64,000 bases of DNA from Camelus bactrianus (Eukaryota; Chordata; Mammalia; Artiodactyla; Camelidae), in assembly GCF_048773025.1 (NCBI RefSeq), contig NC_133547.1:7574001-7638000 (forward strand). Reading direction: 5' to 3'. Made by a program: the position numbers and the translations under genes. The notes below the pieces were generated by a model that saw nothing but the letters and a program-made list of their open reading frames with translations, did not search any database and was not told the origin of the DNA. Below, in pieces: positions 54,205 to 64,000 of the stretch (positions within the stretch are counted from its first letter, which is position 1; every line of letters begins with the position of its first letter).

Positions 54205-54990
54205 GGAGTCTGGGGCTACTCTATGTAATTTCACCCTTATGAACATTGAGGCAGATATGGACCAAAAGACATATTCTAGAATGTTCACAGTGCCCTTGAA
54301 CTGGAAACAACTCAAATGCCCATCAACAGAAGAATACACGAATACACTCTGGTCCACTCACACAGTGGAAAGTTACATAGCAATGAAAAAGGAACTACTG
54401 ATACACACAACATAGAAGCATCTCAAAAACATTATGTTGAAACTTAGGGTTACCAGTGGGGAAAAGGGGTGGGAAGGGATAAATTGGGAGTTCAAGATTT
54501 GCAGATTCTAACTATTATATATAAAACAGATAAACAACAAGTTCATACTGAATAACACACGGGAGCTATATTCAATATCTTGTAGTAACCTATAATTAAA
54601 AAGAGTATGAAAAGGAATATATGTATGTATATATATGACTGAAAAATTCTGCTGTATACCAGAAACTGATGTAACGTTGTAAACTGACTACTCTTCAATT
54701 CCAACAAACAAATAAACATTACATTGAAAGAAAACACCATTGTATGGTTTCATATATAAAGTAGAACCCACTCTAACTAACTATGGAGTTAGAATCAGGA
54801 TGGTGGTTCCTGAGGGGAGAGGGGACAGATGGAAGGGCCAGGAAGGGTGGAGGCATCTTCTGGAAGGGGTCATATTCTGTCTTTTAAATCTGGGAGCTGG
54901 TTACATGGGTGTGTCCAATCTGCAAGAATTCATCCAACTGGACATTTATGATGTGTGATCATTTCTGCAGGCTGTGAATTCAACAAAAAG
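54205..54990 (+). repeat. L1M 3' end split by a younger L1 3' end
   Basis: The older text is at 54205-54440 (aactggaaacaactcaaatg) and 54720-54990 (ttgtatggtttcatatataa). A younger 3' UTR is at 54447-54705 (gggagttcaagatttgcaga, tataccagaaactgatgtaa). Flanking aaacattatgttgaaa and aaacattacattgaaa look like its target duplication. Confidence 0.75.
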
Positions 54991-55755
54991 TTCCCCCAAG
55001 GGGAAGTAAACAATAAAAAAGGATAACTGTCACCCTCAGCTACTCCTGGTAGGATGCAACATGGTGTGACTGTAGGGGAAACAGTCCGGAAGCTCCTCAA
55101 AGGGACCAACACAGAGTCACCTAGGAGCCAGAAATTCCACTCTGGGGTAGATGACCCTGCAAAAATGCAAATATGTGTGCACATAAAAACTTGTACTCAT
55201 CTCAAAAAAAAAATCCTGTAAATAAAACTTGTACGCAAATGTTCACTGCAGCATTATTCACGACAGCCAAAAGGTGAATATAATCCTAGTGCCCATCAAC
55301 TGATGAATGGAGACACAAAATGTGGTGTATCTACAGCATGGACTATCACTCAGCCACAAAAAAGGACGAAGCATTGACAAAAGCTATGACCTGGATGAAC
55401 CGAGAAAACATCACAGCGAGTGACAGAAGCCAGTCACAAAAGACCACACATTATATGACTCTGTATGGGAACTGTCCAGGACAGACAAATCCACAGAGAC
55501 AGAAAGTAGATCAGGGTCACCAGGGCTGGGACGGATGGGAGTGGGGTGGGGGTGGGAGTGGGAGTGGTGACAGCTCAGGGGCACAGGGTTTATTCCAGGG
55601 TGATGGAAATATTCTAAAATTGATGATGGTGATGGTTAGTTACACACCTCTAGGAATGTACTATAAACCATGGACTTGTACACTTTAAATGGGTAAACTG
55701 TACAGTGTGTGAATTGTAGCTCAATAAAGGTGCTTTAAAAAAGAGTAACTGAGAG
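54991..55755 (+). repeat. L1M LINE-1 3' end
   Basis: It contains gaagctcctcaaagggacca, tgttcactgcagcattattc and tcacaaaagaccacacatta, ending ttgtagctcaataaaggtgc. Confidence 0.85.
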
Positions 55756-55839
55756 TTTTAGTTTATCATTGCTAGATGGAACACACATGTTTTTCTACTG
55801 TTCTGTTTGAATCCTCTATTTCACAACTAAGAAAAAAAA

Positions 55840-56112
55840 AAGACACAGACAGAAAACAAACATAGTTACCAGGAGGAAAGGGGGTGGGGAGGGATAAATT
55901 GGGAGTTCGGGGTTTGCATATACTAACTACTATACGTAAAATAGATAGACAGCAAGGTCCTACTGTACAGCACAGGGAACTATATTTAGTATCTTGTAAT
56001 AACCTATAATGAAAAAGAATATGAAATATACATACGTATAACTGAATCACTATGCTGTACGCCAGAAACTAACACAACGTTGTAAATCGACTATACTTCA
56101 ATTTTTTAAAAG
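55840..56112 (+). repeat. Younger L1 3' end
   Basis: It contains gggagttcggggtttgcata, gcacagggaactatatttag and ctgtacgccagaaactaaca, ending atacttcaattttttaaaag. Same 3' UTR family as 38022, in plus orientation. Confidence 0.87.
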
Positions 56113-56220
56113 TAGGGAGGAGGGGATAGCTCAATGGTAGAGCACGTGCTGAACATGCACAAGGTCCTGGGTTCAATCCCCAGTACCCCATTAAAATTAA
56201 ACAATAAACAAAAAAAAAGC
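56113..56220 (+). repeat. Camelid SINE directly at an L1 tail
   Basis: It contains gaggggatagctcaatggta, ggttcaatccccagtacccc and an A-rich tail. It starts immediately after the L1 poly-A. Confidence 0.9.
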
Positions 56221-56539
56221 AGCAAATATGTACTGACCACACCCAGGCACTCAATTACTCCCATTTTACAGAGTGAAAACTGAGGCAGTACCCTCTTGAA
56301 AACACCCTGGCTCACAGAGCAGGTCTACCCAGGTGCTGGGCTTCTGGTTGTCAGGTGGCTGGGGCCTCCGACTTCATTCTGGGAGGTGGAAGCAGGAGAA
56401 ACCGGTTTGGGGGTGGGGAAGGCTGAGATAGACCTTCCAGCCCCCTCCCCTGCGCCCTTGCTTCAGCAAATGCCTTCTTCTGCTTCGATGAAATCATTCC
56501 TTCTTTCCATTCAAAATGAATAAATATCTCCTGAACCCA

Positions 56540-57110
56540 TATTGAGCCTGAATTTGCTCAGCAGCCTCCTCACTGGTCTCCCTGGCCCCACATCCAGTCT
56601 AGGGATCTGGTTTGGACCTGAGTCACCTCCTGCCCCTCCTCTGCTCAGAGCCTGTGCAAGGTTCCTGTCTCACTCGGGGTCAAAGCAGAGTTCTCACTGT
56701 GGCCCACCAGGCCTCACAAGATCTGCCCCTATTCTCACTGCCCTCACCCCCTGGCCTTGTTTCTCTGTTTACTCAGTTCTGGTGGCATGGGCCTCCTCAG
56801 TATTCTTCAAACACACCAGGCAGGGTCCTGCCTCAGGGCCTTTGCACTGGCTGTTCCCTCTGACTAGAACACTCCTCCCCTCAAACCCACATGGCCTATC
56901 CTCTCATCTACCTCAGGTCTCTATTCAAATGTCACCTCCTCAGTGACCTCCACTGCCCTGACCTACTCCCCTGCACCCTGATCCCTCCTCCTCCTGCTTT
57001 ATCTCTGTTGGAAATACTTACTGACATGTGACATAGTAAATATGTTACTGACTTTTCTTGTTTATTGTCTGTCTCTGAGGTAGACACTTGGGAAATACTT
57101 GCTAAACATT
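56540..57110 (+). repeat. L2 LINE 3' end
   Basis: A long match: tcactgtggcccaccaggcc, ggtcctgcctcagggccttt and ctattcaaatgtcacctcct, then ttgtttattgtctgtctctg. Confidence 0.85.
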
Positions 57111-57309
57111 GGGTAACCGTGTACAGCTGTGCAGGTTGCACACTGCACAACCCCAGCTGGGGAGGAAGGGCATTCCCATCTGAGGACACTGTAGGTTTGA
57201 GCATATACATGACAACAATTTTCTGACAGATGGCAGCAAAGGGTTGAGAGAAAGGGTGTCTGTTTTTCGTTCCACAGAGGCTTGTGGTGACCACAGTTAA
57301 ATAAACAGT

Positions 57310-57540
57310 CAAGCTGTTTCTTCAGATGCACCCAGACTGCCTAGTTCGGATCCCACTCTGACTCTAAGCACTGTGTGACCTTGGCCAAGTTACTTCTCTC
57401 TGTACCTCAGTTTCCACTTCTGACGGGAACCATGACACCCTCACAGTGTTGGTATGAGGATGAAATGAATTAATATGTGTAAAGTACAAGACTGGGGCTC
57501 AGAGGACGTGCACCATTATCAGCAGTACTGTCGTTCCCAA
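57310..57540 (+). repeat. MIR SINE copy
   Basis: It contains gcctagttcggatcccactc, tgtgaccttggccaagttac and tctctgtacctcagtttcca. Confidence 0.8.
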
Positions 57541-57544
57541 ACCT

Positions 57545-59600
57545 GCAGGCTCAGGCTTCAAAAAAATAAAACACAGGGGGGAAATATGCAATGCATTTCA
57601 GCCTGGGCTGAGCCACCCCCTAGATTTTGGGTTCAGAGCATCCAGAAGGCACTCTGGAGACCTATGGAGAGTTCCCGCAGGGACCCAGCCCTGCTCACTC
57701 CAAGGACCCAGCCTCTGAATCCCTCCCGTGGGGACAGTGGCAGACGCTGGTGCCCACAGAGTAGGACAGAAACTCTAGCTGCAGGGGCACTAACTCTCCA
57801 TGCGCACTCCCCACCCATGACGCGCCCGCCTGGCCAGTTCCCCAAGTGCCCCTGGACCAAGCTTGACCTCGTGAGTTTTGCTCTTGTCCTCAGCTCTCAG
57901 AATACCTCACTCTTGTCAACTGGGCAAGAATGAAACCCGGGGTGGGGAGGGAGCTGGGGCAGGAAAGTGGAAAAGCAAATCGATCAGGAGGAAAGATGCC
58001 AAAACACTAATGAGGCTGCTCTGCCCCAGGAGACAGAATTACAAGTCACTTCCGTGTTCTCGGTGTTTCTGGAACTTTGTATATTCCAAAATCTTCCTCC
58101 CCACCCCCAACTCTTTTCCTTTTGTGTTTCTTCTAATGATCTTGTATTACTGTCTTCACGTTAAGAGACTGTTTTCCTTTAACTTTTTGTTGACATCACA
58201 TGCTCCCGCCAGATGCACATATTATAAGTGCAATGGATTGTCACAAAACGAACACACCAGAGCAAGGTGACGGCCCCCAGAGCGCTCCTTTGTAAGGAAG
58301 AACCTCAGCCAGTTCTTCCTGGGGAAGCTGAGAGCACCAGGCAGCCGTGCTCAGAAGAGCCCACCAGAGAAGGAGGGGCTATTCAGGTAAGCGATGTCAT
58401 TCAAACAGAGAAGAGGATCTTTCTGCCTCCCCTCTGGTCTCCCCATCTGTTTGCTTTTACCTGAAATGCATCCCAAGAGTTTCATGATCATCAGCCTCCG
58501 GCTTTGATCCTAATTAAGCAAACTGAAACAGCACGTCTTCCCAGAAGAGCAAGCCTGTTTGTTACATTCATTTGAGTAAGTCCTGGTTACCAAGTGGAAT
58601 GAGAATCCCCGGTCCTTTTTTTAAAAAAAGAGTGACAGTATAATCCTAATTTGGTTAAAATTACACACATTTAGGCATAGAGAAAAAAAGACTGAGACAT
58701 CACCCTGCAAAAGGGTGGGAGAGTAGTTACCTCTGTGTGGTGTGATTCTAAAAGATTTGTCCTTTTCTTTATGGTCTCTATTTTCCATCTTTCCCATGAA
58801 CTACCTTTGCAATTTTAAAAAGGAAATTGTTAAACAGTAATGAAAAGAAGAAGTATCAAAACAAAACAAAACAAAACAGCGCAAGTTCTAAAACTCTGTA
58901 CCCTGAATACCTGACTTTCACTGAGGGAAGACAACACTCAAACCCCGACTGAGGGACATTCTGCAGAATAACTGACCTGGACCCTTCTAAGAGGTCAATG
59001 TCACCAAGCAAAAGGGGAGACTGAGGAAACACTTCGGACTGGAGGACATGAAAGAGATGTGAAAGAAATGAGACAACTAAATGTGATGTGTGGTCCCAAA
59101 CCAGGTCCTATTTGGGATGGGGTGGGGGCATGGGTCGAGTTATAAAGAACAGCTAGGAAACTAGAATATGAACAGTGGACTAGATCACAGGGTTGGGTCA
59201 GCGCTCGCTCCACGAGGTGCGTTTGGTAACTGCCCTGGGTTACGTAAGAGAATCTCCCTGTTCTTCCGAAACACACACCAAAGGGTCAAGGGCTAAAAAA
59301 GCATGTAGTATACAGTTCCCATTCTTGCAGTGCTTTCGGAAAAATCAAGAATAGTGTGTGTGTTGAGTCCATGCGTAACAGGACCATTTTTCATAACTGG
59401 CCCATTTTCTGAAGGAGGAAACTGAGACTCCCAGACAGAAAACGTTTTGCTTGAGTGGCCCATAAAAAGAGAAAAAAAGGGGGGGGGATATGGTAAAATG
59501 GTAAAAGTTAGTGAATCTGGATAAAGTTTTCTCTACATTCTTTTTAGCCACTTTTCAAAAAATTTGACGGTTTTTCCCCAAAATAAGAAATTTGGCCAAT
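57545..59600. other. BICRA intron, mostly unassigned
   Basis: Bases 57955-58170 resemble a decayed L1M 3' end. A donor-like attcag|gtaagc on the plus strand at 58387 lies in apparently unique sequence, but no matching acceptor exon is convincing. Nothing else is supported. Confidence 0.35.
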
Positions 59601-59609
59601 TCTGGGGCC

Positions 59610-59900
59610 ACGCTGCCTGAATTTGCCCCAATTCTGTCCCTGCGGGCTGTGCAACCTGGAGCGAGTTACTTTCCCTCTCTGTGCCTCAGTTTCTATGTCT
59701 AAAAAATGGGCATCAGAATAAGAATAACCACCTCATGGGCCAGTGGTGTTCTGCCCAAACATGCATGGGTTCTGATGGGACTTAAATATTAAATGTCACC
59801 CCTGCTTACAGGGCTGTTTCGGGATTTAATTAATAAACCCATGAGCCCCAAACATCAAATGCTCAATCAGCACTACCCATTAATACCACTATAAGGAAAC
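59610..59900 (+). repeat. MIR SINE copy
   Basis: It contains gttactttccctctctgtgc followed by ctcagtttctatgtctaaaa, and the tail atcaaatgctcaatcag. Confidence 0.75.
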
Positions 59901-60014
59901 CAAAGCCATGAAAATTTTATGCATTTTCCTAGTTTTTACCAGCTGCACCAAGCAAAGAACATTGCTTCTCCCTTGCCTGTCTGTCCAGGCCACCTAGCCG
60001 GGGGCTATTCCCAG

Positions 60015-60275
60015 TTTCTCTCTGCAGGGATGAAAATGTTCTGAAGTTGATTATGGTGATGGTTGTACAACTCTGTGAATATACTAAGAACCACTGGATG
60101 GCACGCTTTAATTCTTTATTTTATTTTTTAATGGCGGTACTGGGGATTGAACCCAGGACCTCATGCATGCTAAGCAGGCACTCTACCACTGAGCTATACC
60201 CTCCCCCCTTGGATGGCACACTTTAAACAGGTAAACTGTATGGTATGGAATTGCATCTCATAAAGCCATTTAAAG
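60015..60275 (+). repeat. L1M 3' end split by a camelid SINE
   Basis: The left part has gatgaaaatgttctgaagtt and tgatggttgtacaactctgt. The right part has caggtaaactgtatggtatg. Confidence 0.8.
60105..60208 (-). repeat. Camelid SINE inserted in an L1 3' UTR
   Basis: Reversed copy with ggcggtactggggattgaac and actctaccactgagctatac. Target duplication: ggatggcacgctttaa at left, ggatggcacactttaa at right. Confidence 0.92.
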
Positions 60276-60499
60276 AAAAGCATCAGAGGAGGAATAAAGT
60301 GAGAGCAGGGAAGTCAGGGTGTCTGCAGAGGGGACAGGGAGGCATTGAGAGGTATCTGGGTCAAAATGTAGGCTGGCGGGGGGTCACCACAGTGTCACAT
60401 TAGCTGGGGTCTCAGTTAGTTGCCCGCCACTTGGGAAAGCCAGCAGGATCTCTGAAAAGTCCCCAGTGTGGTGCCTTTGCCAACTTTACAGAACATACC

Positions 60500-61340
60500 C
60501 ACTGAATAACCAGAATTGACTCACATATTGGGAGACAATGTTTACAATACATATATTAGACAAAGGACATATGCCCAGAATATATAAAGAAATCTTACAA
60601 CTCAATAGTAATACAAACAATCCAATTGAAAACAAGCAAAAGGAGATCTACCAAAAATGGTCCAGAAGCCAATGAGATGCTCAACATCTTCAGTCAAAAT
60701 TTCAATTAAAGCTATAATGAAATATCACTATCTATCCATTCGAATCTCTAAAATTAAAAAGACCGATAATAACAAGTGGTGGCAAGGCTACGGAGCAACT
60801 GGAACTCTCATGCACTGCTGGGGGCAACGTTAAACGTGACAGCCACTTTGAAAAATGGTTTGACGGTTTCCAATAAAGTTAAACATATCCTTATCTGACT
60901 CAGCCATTCCATGCCTAGGTATTTACCCAAAAGAAATGACAGTATATGTCCACACAAAGCTGAGTACACAAATGGTCACAGCAGTATCATGGGGAATCGC
61001 CAAACACTAGAAACAACAGGTGAACAGATAAACAAATCGTGCTGTATCTGCACAATGGAATTACTGCTCAGCAACAGAAAGAAACGAACCACTAAGACGC
61101 ACAACGTGGATGCACCTCCAAATCATTATGCTGAGTGGCAGCAGCCAGACACAAAGAATACGTGCTGTGTGATGCTATTCACATCAAACTCTAGAAAATG
61201 ATTTGTGCCTTGATTGGGACAGTGGTTACACAATGGTCCAGACTTGTCAAAATGCACCCAGTAGTACTATTAAGATGGATGTGTCACATTGTACATAAAT
61301 TCTAGCTCAATAAAATTCATCACAAAATAAAATCAAAAAA
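60500..61340 (+). repeat. L1M LINE-1 3' end
   Basis: It contains atatgcccagaatatataaa, ctcatgcactgctgggggca, atgcctaggtatttacccaa and tctagctcaataaaattcat. Confidence 0.85.
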
Positions 61341-61419
61341 CAGACTCTGACTCCAGACTGCCTGGTTCAAATTACAGGGCGGCTCCATAGCTTACTGGCT
61401 GTGAACTGTGTCAAGAATC

Positions 61420-61830
61420 TTCATTTCCCTGCCTCAGGGCCTTTGCACTTGCTGTTCTCTCTGCCAGGAGCACCCTTCCTGCAGATAGCAACAGGGCTTC
61501 CCCCTGACCTTTTTCAGGTCTTTGCTCAAAAGTCACCTTTTCAGTCAGGGCAGGTTAAAATGATCACTCGCACCACCAGCCCTCTCCATCCACTTCCCCT
61601 GTTTCTTTTTCTTCACAGCACCCAGTACCTTCTGATCCTGGGTCTCCCCAACCAGCCAGTCAGCTCCCTGAGGGCAAGGATTTTGGGTTTGTTCATGCCA
61701 TATCTCCCCTCCCAGAATAATGCCTAGTACACAAAAGGCACTCTGTCAATAATCACTCAAGAAGTAAACTAAGAGATACGTGTTACTCCCACTTGGGGAT
61801 ATGAATGGCAAAATGCTCAATAAATGACTA
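61420..61830 (+). repeat. L2 LINE 3' end
   Basis: It contains cctcagggcctttgcacttg, ctccctgagggcaaggattt and aatgcctagtacacaaaagg. It is preceded at 61340-61420 by a MIR-like start. Confidence 0.8.
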
Positions 61831-62079
61831 ATAAAGGAAAGAAAGAGCAAGCCCAAGGGAATATGGAAAGAAGTGGACTTCACTGCTAACTTCAAGGATC
61901 TGAAGATCAGAGAGGCAAAGGCGCTGGCCCCAAGACACACAGCAAGTAAGAAGCAGAGCTTGGGTTCCTACCGGGCAGTCTGACACCAGCAACCACCTGC
62001 CCTGCACTCTGCCCCAAGGAAGCGCCTGAGCCCAGACCACCAGGAAACCCAGATTTCATCCCCTAAATGATATGCAGCA

Positions 62080-62256
62080 AGAAGAACTGGAGGATAAACG
62101 ACAAGGACCTACGGCATAGCACGGGAACTATATTCAATATCTTGTAAAAACCTATTATGGAAAAGAATCTGAAAAAGTATATATATGCTTTGCTGTACAC
62201 CTGAAACTAGCACAACATTGTAAGTCGATTATACTTCAATTTTTTTAAAAAAAGAG
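62080..62256 (+). repeat. Younger L1 3' end fragment
   Basis: It contains gggaactatattcaatatct, ctgtacacctgaaactagca and agtcgattatacttcaattt. Confidence 0.85.
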
Positions 62257-62359
62257 GGTATTTCAACAACAACAAAAGAGAGATTGATAAAAGCACATGT
62301 GACCAAATCTTGATCTAGGCGGAACCAGGGGTTAAGTAATATATTTGGAAATTTTCGTA

Positions 62360-62874
62360 ATTTTTTTTTTCACTGCACACACCATTTGTCCTAGCAACTC
62401 CACCTCTGGGATTTTAATCTACACTCTACACATTCATGCAAGGCAACAGTTGTACACAGTACCTCACTGCAGCCTTATTTGTGATAGCCTGGAACTAACT
62501 GAAATGTCCAACAGAGGGGGACTAGTTCAATACGTTAGCGCCCTCCAATGGAATACGACACAGCTGAGAAAGACATAGACTTTGATAAGTTAGAACCTCC
62601 AGGATATATTATTAAAAGCAAAGGGCATAAACACAGCAAGGTCCTACTGTAGAGTACAGGGAACTATATTCAATACCTTGTAATAGCCTATAATGAAAAA
62701 CAATAGGAAAAGGAATATATACGTGTATGACTGAATCACTATGCTGTACACCAGAAATTAACACAATATTGTAAACTGACTGTACTTCAATTTTTAAGAA
62801 AAAGCAAAAGGCAAAGGGCAGGACAGTGCTAGAATAACCTGTCAACTAGTGTCTTTAAAAAAAAAAAAGTGTAT

Positions 62875-62927
<53 letters not shown>

Positions 62928-63130
62928 GTGCTTAGAGATGCTTACACGTGCGCAGAATGACTGTTTGGAAAGAGGCCCCAAACTGTAACCATTTTACCTC
63001 TGGGAAGAGGACATAGGTACAGGTGGCTGGGAGTTGGGGGAGGAAGGCAGAATTTTCACTAGAGATCTTTGATAAATATTTGAGTTTTATACTTGGGCAC
63101 ATTGTTCCCTATTTTAAAAAAATTTTTCAA
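62360..63130 (+). repeat. L1M fragment split by a younger L1 3' end and carrying a TG microsatellite
   Basis: The older L1 is at 62360-62630. A younger 3' UTR is at 62633-62804 (gggaactatattcaatacct), flanked by gcaaagggca on both sides. The older sequence seems to resume after it, with a (TG)n then (GA)n tract at 62873-62927. Confidence 0.7.
62873..62927. repeat. (TG)n-(GA)n compound microsatellite
   Basis: About twenty TG units run directly into six GA-type units. It is likely polymorphic in length. Confidence 0.92.
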
Positions 63131-63296
63131 GCCTTTAAGAAAAGCTGTTTCCTAGGCGTGGCCCTGTCCCTACACATCTCCCCTGGGGCTGGATTAGAAG
63201 GATCAAGTTGTCCCCTCTGCTCCCTCCCGGGATGGGAGGCCAGGCAGGGCTGTGTCTTCCCTGGGCGAGGGTGGAGGGGTGGGGGGGCAGACTCAC

Positions 63297-63357
63297 CCAT
63301 GGCATGGCCCAGGGCTCCCGGGAAAGGATTTCTAGGCTCATACTCCCTTGGCTGAGG
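63297..63357 (-). other. Candidate upstream noncoding exon of BICRA
   Basis: On the minus strand a very long pyrimidine tract (about 63360-63462) leads to an acceptor cccccag (63359-63358). A strong donor catgg|gtgagt (63296-63295) follows, leaving a 61-nt exon. The segment is not a recognisable repeat, unlike most of its surroundings. It contains two ATGs near its 3' end that are not linked to the BICRA frame. This is inference from splice signals alone. Confidence 0.3.
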
Positions 63358-63359
63358 CT

Positions 63360-63462
63360 GGGGGAGGGGGAGAGGCAACACAGAAAGAACCGGAGGAGGG
63401 GGAAAGAGAAAGGCGAAGAGGGAGGAGGAGGAGGGGGAGGGAGAGAGGGAGGAGAAGGCTCG
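63360..63462. repeat. Purine-rich tract (polypyrimidine on the BICRA sense strand)
   Basis: A long GGA/GAGG-rich run. On the minus strand it is C/T-rich and ends directly at the acceptor of the candidate exon 63297-63357. Confidence 0.8.
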
Positions 63463-63540
63463 TGTACCTGTAAGAACACAAAGGAAGAACGGGCCTGGGC
63501 AGGGGGTGGCCAGAAATGCCATCCTCCACTGGCTGAAGAA

Positions 63541-63925
63541 ATAGCCACCAAGTAGCTTTATTCATAATGGACAAAAGTAGAAACCACCCAAATGTCCATC
63601 AATTGGCAAATGGACACGCAAAGTGTGGTACATTCATCCAATGGAATATTATGCAGCCATAAAAAGAATGAAGCACTGATTGGCACCACGACGTGGATGA
63701 ACCTTGAAAACATTAAACTCAGTAAAAGAAGCCAGGCACAAAAGACCAGATATCACAGGATTCCATTTATACCAGTGTTCAGAATAGGTAAATCCACAGA
63801 GACAGAAAGGAGATTAAGGGTTGCCAGGGGCTGGGGGGGGGGGGACTAGATTTTGGGGATGGTTGCACAACTTTGTGAATGTACTAAAAACCACTGAACC
63901 ATACACTTTATATATATTTTAGGGG
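63541..63925 (+). repeat. L1M LINE-1 3' end
   Basis: It contains ctttattcataatggacaaa, ccaatggaatattatgcagc, ccacagagacagaaaggaga and ttgccaggggctgggggggg. Confidence 0.87.
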
Positions 63926-63929
63926 GGGG

Positions 63930-64000
63930 GTTTGTTTGTTTTGTGGGGGAGAGGTAATTAGGTTTATTTATTTATTCATTTATTTTTAACAGAGGTACTG
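63930..64000 (-). repeat. Camelid SINE tail, cut by the right edge
   Basis: It contains aggtaattaggtttatttat and ends aacagaggtactg, the reversed tail and 3' end of the family. The tRNA-like head lies beyond the window. Confidence 0.85.

Noticed and set aside
58200-58400. Plus-strand donor-like attcag|gtaagc in apparently unique sequence, a possible antisense RNA exon
   Set aside because: No convincing acceptor or promoter was found nearby, and a single donor match is expected by chance in this length.
1-64000. CRISPR arrays, operons, phage or plasmid functions
   Set aside because: The window is clearly mammalian. Tandem repeats present are microsatellites and transposons, and no spacer-repeat architecture is seen.

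Overview
This is mammalian genomic DNA, very probably from a camelid (camel, alpaca or relative). The main evidence is about eleven copies of a tRNA-Ala-derived SINE, with a tRNA-like head carrying A and B boxes, ending CAGTACCTCCA and followed by an A-rich tail. This family is characteristic of Tylopoda. The older layer of MIR, L2, MLT1, MER5A, Tigger and L1M repeats is ordinary for placental mammals. The two genes and their order match the human 19q13.33 segment BICRA-EHD2, shown here in reverse orientation.

Both genes are on the minus strand, head to tail. (1) EHD2 occupies about 1-8.2 kb. Its CpG-island promoter and noncoding exon 1 lie near 8.1 kb. Three coding exons (5667-6129, 5055-5152, 782-1194) encode residues 1-305, most of the dynamin-like GTPase-fold (ATPase) domain. 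The remaining exons, including the EH domain, lie off the left edge. (2) An intergenic stretch of about 5.8 kb (8.2-13.9 kb) holds L2, MIR, a very AT-rich tract, one MLT1 LTR, one Tigger copy and two divergently oriented CTCF-like motifs. (3) BICRA (GLTSCR1), the ncBAF/GBAF chromatin-remodeller subunit, runs from a polyA signal at 13.96 kb to its start codon at 35308. I placed all 13 coding exons by splice sites. Their lengths sum to 4731 nt, which is 1576 codons plus a stop in one continuous frame, so the gene looks intact. A 5' UTR exon lies at 37365-37465 and contains a four-codon uORF. (4) From 37.5 kb to the right edge the sequence is BICRA 5' intron, dense in repeats. Many are L1 3' ends, nearly all antisense to BICRA, with nested insertions. 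One further candidate 5' UTR exon lies at 63297-63357.

Functionally the genes are unrelated neighbours: a caveolar-neck membrane ATPase and a nuclear SWI/SNF subunit. No operon-like relation, CRISPR array, prokaryotic element or novel enzymatic system is visible. The points most worth a second look are the divergent CTCF-like pair between the genes, the CpG-rich segment inside EHD2 intron 3, the short BICRA uORF, the SRPP-type repeat in BICRA, the two Tigger copies each split by an L1 at the same internal site, and a three-layer transposon nest at 41.5-42.9 kb. Repeat family names come from recognition of consensus sequences by eye, not from a database search.
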